From: Bacillota bacterium
GTDB lineage: Bacteria > Bacillota > Clostridia > Saccharofermentanales > Saccharofermentanaceae
Reading direction: 5' to 3'
Length of the DNA: 64,000 nucleotides
Assembly: GCA_023397475.1 (NCBI GenBank)
Contig: JAEWUD010000030.1
Location: forward strand, 10,616-74,615
This document shows positions 1 through 8,077 of this stretch, one piece after another; the stretch's first letter is position 1; every line of letters starts with the position of its first letter. Both the position numbers and the translations under genes were made by a program. The notes under the pieces are model-generated. The model saw nothing but the letters and a program-made list of their open reading frames with translations. It made no database searches and was not told the origin of the DNA.

Positions 1-109
1 GAACATTCCCTTCGCACTGATCCCGATTGGCTATCCCAGCGAGCAACATTCCGCGAAAAGCTACTACGATGAGAAGAAAGTTCAATGGATCGGTACTATT
101 CCGCAGTAA
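1..109 (+). CDS. Nitroreductase-family protein, C-terminal end (partial)
   Basis: A frame is open from the left edge and ends in TAA, giving 35 visible residues. They contain FALIPIGYPSE, then a Lys/Tyr/Asp-rich stretch ending near a VQW motif. This matches the usual tail of FMN-dependent nitroreductases (an 'hPxGYPxE' strand followed by a basic segment and a final Trp). Such enzymes reduce nitro groups or quinones with NAD(P)H in the cytoplasm. The catalytic and FMN-binding part lies outside the window, so the family call rests on the tail alone. No terminator is obvious directly after the stop; the 75-bp repeat array begins about 70 bases further on. Confidence 0.6.
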   Translation, partial: NIPFALIPIGYPSEQHSAKSYYDEKKVQWIGTIPQ

Positions 110-180
110 CCGCTCCTCTTCGCCCAAAGAAATCTGCATCTCCGCGCATAGATGGAACGGATACATTAACGCGGCAGAAT

Positions 181-430
181 CGGTGCGCCGGCTTCCCAGC
201 GCGTGTCTATAATCACTGATGCACCGACGAAACGGGCCGCAGACTGCTTTTTCGTCGGTGCGCCGGCTTCCCGGCGCGTGTCTAAAATCACTGATGCACC
301 GACGAAACGGGCCGCAGACTACACTTTCGTCGGTGCGCTGTCTTCCCGGTGCGTGCCAATAATCACTAATGCACCGACGAAACAGGCTGCAGACTACACT
401 TTCGTCGGTGCGCCGGCTTCCCGGCGCGAG
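181..430. repeat. 75-bp tandem repeat, three copies plus a partial, each with a 12-bp-stem hairpin
   Basis: Three units of exactly 75 bp begin at 181, 256 and 331, and a fourth stops after about 25 bases. Each carries a perfect inverted repeat, GCACCGACGAAA / TTTCGTCGGTGC, separated by 17 bases (221-261, 296-336, 371-411). The spacer between hairpins contains TCACTGAT. The architecture (inner stem AAA/TTT, 17-nt loop, 75-bp period) is the same as that of the hairpin clusters elsewhere in the window, although the stem sequence differs. The repeat is translatable in one frame as a repetitive peptide, but there is no ribosome binding site and the DNA dyad explains the conservation better. It lies upstream of the MarR gene. 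Confidence 0.9.
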
Positions 431-452
431 AATTTGACAGGACATTTTTCAC

Positions 453-481
453 TTGACAATCGAATGCCCCGCGCGTATTGT
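453..481 (+). promoter_or_regulatory. Possible sigma-A-type promoter of the MarR gene
   Basis: TTGACA (453-458) and TATTGT (476-481) are 17 bases apart, about 45 bases before the MarR start. A second TTGACA at 434 has no good partner. TTGACAAT and ATTGTTGA form an imperfect dyad over the promoter, which could be a MarR operator. The sequence match is visible; promoter function is inferred. Confidence 0.35.
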
Positions 482-522
482 TGATTTTGCAACTGTTGAA
501 TCTTCATCTGTCAGGAGATGTT

Positions 523-966
523 ATGAATTACAGCAAGATGAACATGCTGAGTAAGTTAGGGCGCGAATTCGTTCGCGATCAAGTGCGCGACACAGGTCTC
601 TCCGACACAGAGCATGCAATCTGCACATTTCTGTGCTTTCACGAGAACATCTCACAGGACTTCATCTCCGAAACGCTGCTTTTCGATAAGACGACGGTCG
701 CCAAGGCTCTCGCGGCCCTCGAGAGCAAAGGCTTGATCGAGCGCCGACAGAATGAGCAGAACCGCAGAAAGAATGTCATTCGCATCTCCGAATCCGGTCG
801 ACTTTGCGTCGCGGAGAGCGTCGATATCTATGATAAATGGCTGGATGACGTCTGTTCCTGCCTTAATGAGTCCGAGCAGCAGCAGTTGAACGATTACTTC
901 GACCGCATCATGACGCACGCGCTCGAACTTCGCCAGGAGAAATCACACAACAAGGAGATTTCATGA
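523..966 (+). CDS. MarR-family transcriptional regulator
   Basis: A 147-residue winged-helix regulator. Residues about 45-60 hold the recognition region (QDFISETLLFDKTTVAKALAALESKGLI), followed by the wing with R-R-Q-N-E-Q-N-R-R-K, the classic MarR pattern of a 'DKTTVAKAL' recognition helix and a basic hairpin. The long final helix would form the dimer interface. MarR proteins usually repress neighbouring efflux or stress genes and release DNA on binding small phenolic ligands. The start is the ATG preceded by AGGAG five bases upstream; a frame extending further upstream lacks a ribosome binding site. The next gene begins two bases after the stop, so the pair is probably co-transcribed. The ligand and targets are unknown. 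Confidence 0.85.
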   Translation: MNYSKMNMLSKLGREFVRDQVRDTGLSDTEHAICTFLCFHENISQDFISETLLFDKTTVAKALAALESKGLIERRQNEQNRRKNVIRISESGRLCVAESVDIYDKWLDDVCSCLNESEQQQLNDYFDRIMTHALELRQEKSHNKEIS

Positions 967-967
967 T

Positions 968-1243
968 ATGAGTACACAAACATCGCCCGCGGGAAACAAC
1001 ACGGGAAATATCTTCGGTAAAATATGGCGCGGCCTCAAAGGTTACCTGACCGACCGGCGCAATCTTCTGGGCCACGCGCTCGTCGGCATCCTGTTCCTGG
1101 CTCTTGCGATCTGGGTCCCGATTCCGGGCTGGATCAAGCTGATCGTCATCGCCTGCCTGATCGCGTTCAACATCGTACGCATGCGTATCAAGGTGCGAAA
1201 AGTAGCACAGACGGTTCCTGTTGAGGAGAGCGAAGAGGACTGA
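968..1243 (+). CDS. Small two-helix membrane protein
   Basis: A 91-residue protein that I cannot assign to a family. It has a polar N-terminus rich in Ser, Gly and Asn, two hydrophobic segments (about residues 36-50 and 54-70, with a PIPGW turn between them) and a basic then acidic tail (RIKVRKVAQ, ending EESEED). This predicts a helical hairpin in the cytoplasmic membrane. AAGGAGA sits nine bases before the ATG, inside the end of the MarR gene, and the spacing implies translation from the same message. It may be the small partner controlled by that regulator. Function unknown. Confidence 0.7.
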   Translation: MSTQTSPAGNNTGNIFGKIWRGLKGYLTDRRNLLGHALVGILFLALAIWVPIPGWIKLIVIACLIAFNIVRMRIKVRKVAQTVPVEESEED

Positions 1244-1260
1244 GACCCTTTGACTGGTCC

Positions 1261-1686
1261 TTACAATTCAACTGATCCAAACATCTCGCTCGTTATGTCG
1301 AGAATATCCTCGATCGGTATTTTCTTTGCGTTGCGAAAAACGAGCATCTGCTCCACCGCGTCAACTTTCTTAACAACGCCCGTATACGTGACGTAAGCGC
1401 CGCCGGACTTTTTTCGATCGTGTTGAAAATACGTGACTGTGATTTCCGGCTGATCGAGAAGATGTTCCTGAATAAGGTTCAGCTTCTCGTTCAACTCCTC
1501 CTGGCTGTGCTCGTCGAGTTCAATTCTTCGATCCGTCAGGCGAGCCGCCTCGGCGATGGAGGAATCGTAGCCAGTGAGCGCGGCGAAAGGGGCGAATTGC
1601 GCAGCCCGATCGTGCGTCGACATTCGCGGATGTTTTTTCGAGGTGGGATGCGGCAGATGAATGATATCTTCATAGGGATTCTTCAT
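1261..1686 (-). CDS. YolD-like protein
   Basis: A 141-residue protein with the YolD-family signature near residues 20-45 (an R-M-S-x-x-D-R-A-A-Q-F-A-P-F-A-A-L-T-G-Y core), followed by a basic/acidic helix and a C-terminal beta-rich half (TVTYFQHDRKKSGG, YTGVVKKVD, IPIEDILDI). YolD proteins are regularly encoded next to UvrX/YqjW-type Y-family DNA polymerases in Bacillota and are thought to be accessory to them. Its ATG overlaps the stop of the polymerase gene by four bases (ATGA), so the two are translationally coupled. The gene ends a few bases from the convergently transcribed small membrane protein. Confidence 0.85.
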   Translation of the reverse strand: MKNPYEDIIHLPHPTSKKHPRMSTHDRAAQFAPFAALTGYDSSIAEAARLTDRRIELDEHSQEELNEKLNLIQEHLLDQPEITVTYFQHDRKKSGGAYVTYTGVVKKVDAVEQMLVFRNAKKIPIEDILDITSEMFGSVEL

Positions 1687-3212
1687 GCCTTATGCCCTCC
1701 GATCTGCCGGTTGCGGGATGCAGTGGTGGCGCCTTCTTCGAGGTTCATTCCCTTGAGAACTGCGTTCTTCCCGAACTTCTTCTTGATCTCGATGACCGCC
1801 TCCTGCATTCGTTTCTCGCGGGCCAGAGCTTCGTCCTCCTCGGCCGCTTTTCGCAATTCCGCCTCGTAATCGGTAAACATATCCAGCTGCCGGGGAGCGG
1901 CCCTCTTCTCGATCGAATTCTCAGCGACCACATGATTAGCCGTGACATTCACCCTGCGGACGAGCAAGTTCCGATCCGCGACACGGTCGAACAGATCCAT
2001 CACCGCCTCCATGATCAGCTTCGTGGAGGATGTCTGGCGGCTCAGGTTTGTCGAGCCATGTCCATGCTTGGGAATCTTGCGACCATAGTGGTCGGTTGTC
2101 ACTTCGCCGCGATAGGACTCGCGTATTTCTGGATTCATGAGGTTCTCAATATCGTAGCCAAGCGTCAGGACCATCTGGTCGGTCACCAGCTTCTTGTCCA
2201 CCAGATCCAGAACGAGAAGATCGGTCATCTCGCGGACGATCAATTTGGCTTTATCGAACGTATAGGGATGCGTCAGGACCTGCCCGGAGCTGATGCTGTT
2301 GGAGCCCGGTTTGTACGCCTTGATATCGGCGATCGTGCAGGGTTCCCAGCCCCAGGCGTGGTCGATCAGAAGCTCCGCATTGATCCCGAAAAGCTTATAT
2401 AGAAGCGCCTCGTTATTGTAATCTGTGGCCTTGCCGATCGAGCAACGCGCGACATCTCCCATGGTGTACATCCCGTTCTGCTCGAGTTTCTTCGCGTAAC
2501 CGTGTCCGACGCGCCAGAAGTCCCGGAGCGGTCGATGCGTCCAGAGAAACTCCCGGTAACTCATCTCATCGAGTTCGGCGATGCGCACACCGTCCTGATC
2601 CGGCTCGATATGCTTCGCCTGGATGTCCATGGCGATCTTCGCAAGATAGAGGTTCGTCCCGATGCCCGCGGTGGCGGTGATCCCGGTTGTCCGTAAGACA
2701 TCCTGAATCATCATCATGGTCATCTCGCGGGCGGTAAGCCCGTTCGTATTCAGATAATCCGTGACATCCATGAAGACCTCATCAACGGAGTAAACATGAA
2801 TATCTTCCGGAGCAACGTACTTCAGATAGATATGGTAAATTCGGGTGCTGTACTCCATGTAGAGCGCCATTTGCGGAGGCGCAACGATATAGGAGATCGC
2901 GAGCTCCGGTGAGCTTCGTAACTCACGATCATCGTAGGATTCTCCCGTGAAAATGTGCCCCGGAGCCTTCTGTTGACGAAGGAGATTCGCTTCCTTTACC
3001 TTCTGCACAGCCTCGAAAAGCCTGGCCCGACCGGAGATTCCGTAGGCCTTGAGGGAGGGAGATACCGCCAGACAAATCGTCTTCTCTGTGCGGCTGGGAT
3101 CCGCGACGACGAGGTTCGTCCGCATGGGGTCAAGGCCGCGCTCCATGCATTCCACAGATGCATAGAAGGACTTGAGGTCGATGGCAATATACGAGCGGGG
3201 TTTCTCTGTCAC
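1683..3212 (-). CDS. Y-family (UvrX/UmuC-like) translesion DNA polymerase
   Basis: A 509-residue lesion-bypass polymerase. The N-terminus (YIAIDLKSFYASVEC) carries the first metal-binding Asp and the steric-gate region; SVDEVFMDVTDYL near residue 140 supplies the catalytic Asp-Glu pair; GTNLYLAKIAMD follows in the palm. A helix-hairpin-helix-like thumb stretch (YAKKLEQNGMYTMGDVARC) and a little-finger domain complete it. Family members copy past damaged bases with low fidelity, usually under SOS control. Translation probably starts at GTG, with AAGGTGAG directly upstream; the nearby ATG is out of frame and closes at once. I could not find a convincing LexA box in the short upstream region. 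It is co-transcribed with the YolD gene. Confidence 0.9.
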   Translation of the reverse strand: MTEKPRSYIAIDLKSFYASVECMERGLDPMRTNLVVADPSRTEKTICLAVSPSLKAYGISGRARLFEAVQKVKEANLLRQQKAPGHIFTGESYDDRELRSSPELAISYIVAPPQMALYMEYSTRIYHIYLKYVAPEDIHVYSVDEVFMDVTDYLNTNGLTAREMTMMMIQDVLRTTGITATAGIGTNLYLAKIAMDIQAKHIEPDQDGVRIAELDEMSYREFLWTHRPLRDFWRVGHGYAKKLEQNGMYTMGDVARCSIGKATDYNNEALLYKLFGINAELLIDHAWGWEPCTIADIKAYKPGSNSISSGQVLTHPYTFDKAKLIVREMTDLLVLDLVDKKLVTDQMVLTLGYDIENLMNPEIRESYRGEVTTDHYGRKIPKHGHGSTNLSRQTSSTKLIMEAVMDLFDRVADRNLLVRRVNVTANHVVAENSIEKRAAPRQLDMFTDYEAELRKAAEEDEALAREKRMQEAVIEIKKKFGKNAVLKGMNLEEGATTASRNRQIGGHKA

Positions 3213-3328
3213 GTCATCTCACCTTGCGTTGAATCAAATTCGATATCTTCCTACTCTATCGATTTTACACCGGTGAGTTAAGAATATCGAGAAGCACCGC
3301 TGCTTTCGCTTGAATGGAAATCTCCGTC

Positions 3329-3390
3329 TTGATTCCAAGGATGGAGCATGCTACTATTATGTCACACGATATATCGAGGCGCATAATAGT
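3329..3390 (+). promoter_or_regulatory. Promoter with nested-dyad operator of the PadR gene
   Basis: TTGATT (3329-3334) and TACTAT (3352-3357) are 17 bases apart. The -10 overlaps the left arm of a two-layer dyad: outer arms ACTATTATG (3353-3361) and CATAATAGT (3382-3390), and an inner perfect palindrome CGATATATCG (3367-3376). Both share the centre 3371.5. A palindrome on the promoter of a PadR gene fits autorepression, which is usual for this family. Confidence 0.65.
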
Positions 3391-3414
3391 CAAGAAGAGA
3401 TTGAGGTGATCGTC

Positions 3415-3735
3415 ATGCCTCCGGAATCAAGTCCGATGACCGAAGCCATGTACTATGTTCTGCTGGCCCTGCTCCATCCGAATCACGGCTATCAGTTGAT
3501 GGCCACGATCAAAGAGGTCTCACGTGGTCGTATGAATATGGGACCGGGCACTTTGTACGGTGTTCTCACTCGGATGCAGAAGGAGAAACTCATCCGCGTG
3601 GTTTTCGATGATGGAAGAAGAAAGACCTATGCAATAACGAACGAGGGGAAGAAGGCGCTTCGACAGGAATACGCAAGACTTTTGCACCTGGTAGATGACG
3701 GCGCATCAATGAAGGGGGAAATCGAGAATGGGTAA
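3415..3735 (+). CDS. PadR-family transcriptional regulator
   Basis: A 106-residue protein of the short PadR subgroup. TEAMYYVLLALLHPNHGYQLM is the standard first helix pair; the recognition part is MNMGPGTLYGVLTRMQKEKLIR, followed by the wing DDGRRKTYAITNEGKKAL. Members repress neighbouring transporter or membrane-protein genes and are released by ligands or envelope stress. I chose the ATG with GAGGTGAT five bases upstream; an upstream in-frame extension reads through the operator and lacks a ribosome binding site. The last eight bases overlap the start of the DUF2812 gene, the pairing commonly seen in Clostridia, where PadR controls its own operon. Confidence 0.9.
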   Translation: MPPESSPMTEAMYYVLLALLHPNHGYQLMATIKEVSRGRMNMGPGTLYGVLTRMQKEKLIRVVFDDGRRKTYAITNEGKKALRQEYARLLHLVDDGASMKGEIENG

Positions 3736-4960
3736 AGTGGTAAGAAAGTTGCACATTGCAAGTCCGTATCAGATCGGCCCGTACGAGAGTTGGCTCTCCG
3801 ATCTGGCTGGTCGCGGCCTCTTTCTGAAGAAGACCGGACGCGTTTTTGCCACGTTCGAGAAACGAGATCCCGCCAACATGGAATATCGTATTGACATTGC
3901 CAAGGGGAAATTCTCCGAGGAGCGCAAGAGAATCTATGAGGAAAGCGGCTGGGAGTACGTCAGCAGTGTTCTATGGGCACATTTTTTTCGCGCACCTGCC
4001 GAGGCCGCAAAGACCGAGGTTCACACAGATGCCGTGGAACAGGGCTTTACGTTGGACAGTCTGCGTAAATTTCTTGTGGGCCCAGTGATTACCGTCGTTC
4101 TGTGTACACTTCTCATCGTGATGGTCAACTGCTGGAAACTTTTTTTCCGTGGTACTCCCCACCTTAACTTGATTGATAGCAGCGGGTATGAAATTTTTGT
4201 GACTCTGTGTTATATCCCTACTCTCATTCTCATGATCAAGCAGTTTATCGACGTGCGTGCGCTCAGCCAGACTCTTTTCAAGGGCAAGACGATTGACCAC
4301 CATGCTTCGTATGCGAAACACAAACGTTTCAATACGATCCTGTCGATCTTCGCAATTCTCATTTCCATATTTACATTCGCAAATATAGGCGTCATGATCG
4401 TAACGATCAGCGATATAGTAACAGCGGCCGACAGCTTCAAATATGTTGAGAGAACGGAAGTACCATTCCTACAGCTCCGAGATCTCGAGAATTTGGATGA
4501 CGCCTACTACCGCGTCGACTTTTCTGATGACGATGAGAAAGCGGCGATTGAAGCCATGCCCGAGGGCACAATTGTCTTTTACGGCTACGGGCGGATCCGC
4601 AAGAGCCTTCTGGCACCGGACATGCGAACCACATCGGAATCCTTCTATATCATCGGAGAACAGAGCGATGCGAGATTGGACGTCGAGTACTACAGGCTTA
4701 CATTCGGATGGATGGCCGAAGGATTGATGAAGGAAATGATGGACAAAGAAGTGGAGAAATATCAGGATCGCAATGAAAACGCGATGGACCTTCGCGAAGT
4801 CACCATCGAAGCCTTGGATCAAGCCTTTGTCGCATCGGACAGTTACTCTACAATTCTCTTCGTTCGCAAGGGCAACCAGGTCATGATGATCGAGTATTCA
4901 GGAGATAGGACAGAAGAGGAATTGCTCGATGCCATCGTCGCGAAAATCGAGGCAAATTAA
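3728..4960 (+). CDS. DUF2812 membrane protein, PadR partner
   Basis: A 410-residue protein. Residues 1-85 form a DUF2812-type domain (start with K..H.A..Y....YESWLSDLAGRGLFLKK, then EYRIDI and ESGWEYVSS). Three hydrophobic segments follow: about 118-135, 150-168 and 205-230. The C-terminal 180 residues are soluble, acidic and mixed alpha/beta, with no family I recognise. DUF2812 proteins are nearly always encoded directly after PadR regulators and are presumed membrane sensors or effectors of the same response; the biochemical role is unknown. The start codon lies inside the end of the regulator gene. Confidence 0.8.
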   Translation: MGKVVRKLHIASPYQIGPYESWLSDLAGRGLFLKKTGRVFATFEKRDPANMEYRIDIAKGKFSEERKRIYEESGWEYVSSVLWAHFFRAPAEAAKTEVHTDAVEQGFTLDSLRKFLVGPVITVVLCTLLIVMVNCWKLFFRGTPHLNLIDSSGYEIFVTLCYIPTLILMIKQFIDVRALSQTLFKGKTIDHHASYAKHKRFNTILSIFAILISIFTFANIGVMIVTISDIVTAADSFKYVERTEVPFLQLRDLENLDDAYYRVDFSDDDEKAAIEAMPEGTIVFYGYGRIRKSLLAPDMRTTSESFYIIGEQSDARLDVEYYRLTFGWMAEGLMKEMMDKEVEKYQDRNENAMDLREVTIEALDQAFVASDSYSTILFVRKGNQVMMIEYSGDRTEEELLDAIVAKIEAN

Positions 4961-5089
4961 GTCAATAGATATACGCCGTCATTTTTCTTTGCTGTTAATA
5001 GACAATGATTTAGGATTGTATTAGAATGCAAAAAGAATCTGAAATTCCATCCGCTGATCGACGAATGATCGGGGAGACAGGAGCATAGA

Positions 5090-5347
5090 ATGGATGACAG
5101 TAAGAATGGTGGCAAAGCAATCGCATCACTAATTCTGGGAGGTTTCGGCATCGTTGCATGGATCATTCCGTTTTTCGGATTTCCGGTAACCATTGTCGGT
5201 CTCGTTCTCGGAATTATGGGTATGCAGTCGAATCGGCGAGGAATCGCAATCGCCGGCGTTGTACTCTCGATCTTGTTCCTCATCTTAACCATTGGCAACT
5301 CCGCCGTTGGAGCGTATATGGGGGCTATGAGGGCATTGCAGCAGTAG
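5090..5347 (+). CDS. DUF4190-type small membrane protein
   Basis: An 85-residue protein consisting almost entirely of two hydrophobic stretches (about residues 10-45 and 51-72), with GGFGIVAWIIPFFGFP, a glycine-rich VGLVLGIMGM turn and a short basic loop (SNRRG). This is the layout of DUF4190 proteins, small polytopic membrane proteins of unknown function often attached to or encoded near sensors. GGGGAGACAGGAG precedes the ATG. It follows the DUF2812 gene by 129 bases and may belong to the same transcription unit. A terminator-like hairpin follows. Confidence 0.75.
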   Translation: MDDSKNGGKAIASLILGGFGIVAWIIPFFGFPVTIVGLVLGIMGMQSNRRGIAIAGVVLSILFLILTIGNSAVGAYMGAMRALQQ

Positions 5348-5401
5348 AAGAGAACAGGAATGTCAGAATCTTTTCACGAGAAATCGGTACGAAAACACAA
5401 A

Positions 5402-5489
5402 GGGCTGTTGCAAGACGAACGTAAAGGTTCGAGATGCAACAGCCTCTCTTTCTTGCGCAAAGCTGAAATGAGGCGCCACCTGCCGTGAT
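5402..5489. repeat. GGCTGTTGCA hairpin and 85-bp module preceding hairpin array 1
   Basis: GGGCTGTTGCA (5402-5412) pairs with TGCAACAGCC (5435-5444), and the loop contains a smaller GAAC/GTTC pair. The hairpin and the following bases, including GCGCCACCTGCCGTGA, are closely repeated at 61955-62042, where they again lead straight into a hairpin array. At this position it may terminate transcription of the small membrane protein gene. The two-copy homology is directly visible. Confidence 0.8.
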
Positions 5490-5851
5490 TATGGGCGAAA
5501 ACACAGCTTATGGTCGATTTCGCCCATACTTCTTGAACGCTGATTATGGGCGAAATGGATGGTTAGGGTCGATTTCGCCCATAACTCTGGAGTCGGGTGT
5601 ATGGGCGAAAATGGCGTCTTGGTTCGGTTTCGCCCATACTATCGTGTCTTTGGATTCTCATCACAGTGACGGTTTATGGGCGAAATGGATGGGTTGGGTC
5701 GGTTTCGCCCATAAAGTGGAGAAGAGGAGTCTGGGCGAAATTGGGGGATGTGGGTCTTTTCGCCCATAAAATGCGTGGTGTGATCGCGCGGTGTGAATGC
5801 TGAGTCAGGCGAAACGGATTGTTGAGGGCGGTTTCGCCCATTTCGCCCATA
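5490..5851. repeat. Hairpin array 1: six 39-bp hairpins with stem TATGGGCGAAA
   Basis: Hairpins occupy 5490-5528, 5545-5583, 5600-5638, 5675-5713, 5730-5768 and 5804-5842. Each is 39 bp: TATGGGCGAAA, a 17-nt loop, then TTTCGCCCATA. The last two have small stem changes, and a further TTTCGCCCATA half-site follows at 5841-5851. Loops differ in sequence and spacers are unrelated, but spacer lengths are 16, 16, 36, 16 and 35. The array lies between convergent genes. It is not a CRISPR array: the repeats are themselves palindromes, the spacers are too regular in length, and no cas genes are present. Confidence 0.95.
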
Positions 5852-5880
5852 CTTTTTGAGCACTGATTTTATATAAGCAT

Positions 5881-5929
5881 GAGGCTGTTACGCCAGTGAT
5901 TATTCAATCACTTTTGCAACAGCCCCTCT
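5881..5929. repeat. Closing GGCTGTT hairpin of array 1
   Basis: GAGGCTGTT pairs with AACAGCCCCTC across 29 bases, with a nested AGTGATT / AATCACT stem. Read on the minus strand it resembles the hairpin that opens the array (GGGGCTGTTGCAA), so array 1 is bracketed by inverted copies. It could act as a terminator for the convergent genes, but the T-run is poor. Confidence 0.6.
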
Positions 5930-5970
5930 ATATCCGATTCCTTGTATAGGACTCTTACCCGATCACCCGA

Positions 5971-6843
5971 TCACCCGATCACCCATGGGTTCTCAATCGT
6001 GCCGTCGCCCGCTACACAATGGTCGGTATTCAGATTCACTGCGGGCAGAACACCACCGGAGCCCGTGCACGGATAGACGCCGTAGAAGACATGATAGTTG
6101 TAATAGAAATTGCCGGCGCCAAAGGTGGATAGGTCTTTCTCATCCGGATCAGTTCTCGTCGATGAGCGCATGAAGCACCACCATTCGATGCTCTTTCCCC
6201 AGGTCATGTCGTACGTGCAATTCTCCGCGGCTGCCTCCGTCATGATCTGCATGGAGGCGTAGAACGGATCATCTCCCATGCTGATATATTTCACGACCTC
6301 GTCGTAGTTCAGAATATAGACGAGATCCGTGCAATTATCATGGGTTACGGGCATTAGCATGCCGCGTTCTTCCTGGGTCAGATTCGTGAGGAAACCCGCT
6401 TCGTCGGCATAGGCATTCTCGCCGTCGATGATCGCCTCGGCGACCGGCGGTTGCGTCGTATAGGTGACGACCGTCGCGTCACTGTTGAGCCATTCCCGAA
6501 GGTTCGACGTCGCCCAGACCTTGCTCCCGTACTGTTGCTCATTGAGATCCGTCGAGTACTCGCCGCCCTGGCCCAACCACGCTCCGCTCTCGGCGGCATC
6601 GTAGGCTTTGAGGGTTATGATGTTTTCCGACAGAAGCATGATCCCATTCTCCGGATCTGCTTCGACACACTTCCAGAGGATCGGCTCGCCGTAGTAGGAG
6701 CCGAAGGTCACAAAGTCATTGACCTCGATATTGCCCTCAATGGACGGTCGAGACGTGTTTGCAAACAAGACAAAGACAATAATGGCTGCACAGACAAGGC
6801 TCACCGCAATCAGCGCGGTAATAATCATGACTCTCGCCTTCAT
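5971..6843 (-). CDS. DUF6273-type protein with N-terminal membrane anchor
   Basis: A 290-residue protein. Residues about 6-28 form one transmembrane helix, with the rest predicted outside. The body matches the DUF6273 pattern: a V-x-F-G-S-Y strand, PILWKCVE, LLSENII, SNLREWLNS, LILNYDEV-like (YILNYDEVVKYI), IEWWCFMRS and a terminal LPAVNLN followed by NPWVIG. These domains (related to sulfatase-modifying-factor-like or lectin-like folds) are abundant in gut Clostridia and have no assigned activity. I chose the ATG with AGAGG six bases upstream rather than the GTG two codons earlier. Three copies of an 8-bp repeat, GATCACCC, overlap the stop codon, so slippage there could change the C-terminus. 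A related gene and a remnant occur near 41 kb. Confidence 0.75.
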   Translation of the reverse strand: MKARVMIITALIAVSLVCAAIIVFVLFANTSRPSIEGNIEVNDFVTFGSYYGEPILWKCVEADPENGIMLLSENIITLKAYDAAESGAWLGQGGEYSTDLNEQQYGSKVWATSNLREWLNSDATVVTYTTQPPVAEAIIDGENAYADEAGFLTNLTQEERGMLMPVTHDNCTDLVYILNYDEVVKYISMGDDPFYASMQIMTEAAAENCTYDMTWGKSIEWWCFMRSSTRTDPDEKDLSTFGAGNFYYNYHVFYGVYPCTGSGGVLPAVNLNTDHCVAGDGTIENPWVIG

Positions 6844-6970
6844 GGACACCTCTGTTCTCGAAAATTCGTTGAGCCTGTAACGTACAAGCCTGTGATAATT
6901 GTAAGTTTTTCTTTATGGAACGTCAAATCAATTTGGAATAAATAACACTTTATATTAGTATATATTATCG

Positions 6971-7015
6971 AAAAAACTGTCTCTACCGGCTATTTTACAA
7001 TCCGGCAGAAACAGT
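6971..7015 (-). terminator. Rho-independent terminator after the MerR gene
   Basis: On the minus strand, ACTGT..CTGCCGG pairs with CCGG.AG..ACAGT around an A/T-rich loop and is followed by six T residues. It lies 40 bases past the MerR stop. Confidence 0.75.
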
Positions 7016-7051
7016 CTCGTTGCTGAATGTGCTTTATGTAGCGGCAATTAA

Positions 7052-7897
7052 TTACCGGATCGGCACCTGCAGCTCCGTAATAAACTCCTCCGGGTCATCG
7101 GTCATCCAATCTCCCTTATGGTAAATCTCCCGCATCGGCCCGTCCGCGACGTAGTGATTGTGCTTCATCCAATCGAAAAGCCGTTCGCAGGTTCCCGGTA
7201 TCGTGGAGAACGGTCCCTTATGGACGATGCACGCCATCTTTTCGACCGGCGGAAGTGAATAAACCTGAACCTCCCCGTCGTTCGCGAAGCTCCTCGTCAC
7301 CGGCTCGGCAACCTCCAAGTCCAGTGTTGCCTCGTCATAGTGCAGCAGAAGTTCCCCGATGTCCCACCACCCGGCGTGGTACAACATCATGCAGGGGATC
7401 GTTTTCTTGATTCCTTTATCATCGATGCATTGGTTCAGCTTCGGCCACATCTCGCTGAGACTCTCGTCGAAGCTACTTTTCGCAATTGTCCTTCGCAGGG
7501 ATGCGATCAGAATGGGTTCAACTCTCTTAATCGTAATATCATTCATCTGTGGAATACCTCCGTTTTTGATCAGGAAAATGTTCGTGTGAAGTCGTCCGAG
7601 ACGTTGGTATTCGTTGGATAAACTCTCCTCCAGATGTCGGGCCTTCTCTTCAAGCTTCTCGATCAATCTCGCGTTACTCGTTTCCGTGTGTAAGACGTCC
7701 GCAATCTCCTCCAGGGTGAAGCCTGCGTCCTTCAGCGCCAGAATTTTATTGACGCTAAGCAGCTGCAGGGCATCGTATGCACGATACCCCGTGACGAGAT
7801 CCACCGATACCGGGATGAGTATTTCGAGTTTCTCATAGTGGTAGAGCGTGTCGGCCGTAAGGCCGCTGAGTCTTGCGAATTCACCGATCCGAAGCAT
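7052..7897 (-). CDS. MerR-family regulator with GyrI-like effector domain
   Basis: A 281-residue BmrR-type activator. Residues 1-70 are the MerR DNA-binding domain (RIGEFARLSGLTADTLYHYE, then GYRAYDALQLLSVNKI), followed by a coiled-coil linker rich in Glu, Leu and Arg (about 75-110). The C-terminal 160 residues are a GyrI-like small-molecule-binding domain (starting near VEPILIASLR, with HKGPF and ITELQVPIR as typical final strands). Such proteins bind hydrophobic drugs and twist a 19-bp-spaced promoter to activate efflux genes. GGAGGTAACAG precedes the ATG. The upstream 180-bp gap contains the palindrome TTTTCGCGAAAA. No transporter gene is directly beside it; the ABC exporter is two genes away. 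Confidence 0.88.
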   Translation of the reverse strand: MLRIGEFARLSGLTADTLYHYEKLEILIPVSVDLVTGYRAYDALQLLSVNKILALKDAGFTLEEIADVLHTETSNARLIEKLEEKARHLEESLSNEYQRLGRLHTNIFLIKNGGIPQMNDITIKRVEPILIASLRRTIAKSSFDESLSEMWPKLNQCIDDKGIKKTIPCMMLYHAGWWDIGELLLHYDEATLDLEVAEPVTRSFANDGEVQVYSLPPVEKMACIVHKGPFSTIPGTCERLFDWMKHNHYVADGPMREIYHKGDWMTDDPEEFITELQVPIR

Positions 7898-8077
7898 TCT
7901 GTTACCTCCAACGAAGACGTTTACAAGTGTGCACCCTTGCCGTCAACACCTACTCTACGCCTTCGGGTTACCCGAAGGTCAACAGGTATTTCGTTTTTTT
8001 TCGCGAAAAGAAATTGCGTCGTGTTGCAGGATTTTTCGCAAGAAATCTCGCTACCGTATCAGAGACCTTCTTTGCGA

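Noticed and set aside
203..484. Coding region with a repetitive peptide
   Set aside because: The frame simply follows the 75-bp DNA repeat, lacks a ribosome binding site, and the inverted repeats explain the conservation.
3213..3310. LexA/SOS box before the Y-family polymerase
   Set aside because: No GAAC-N4-GTTC-type match was found in the short upstream region.
5490..5851. CRISPR array
   Set aside because: The repeated unit is itself a palindrome with a variable loop, spacers fall in fixed lengths of 16 or 36, three spacers in the second array are almost identical, and no cas gene is present.
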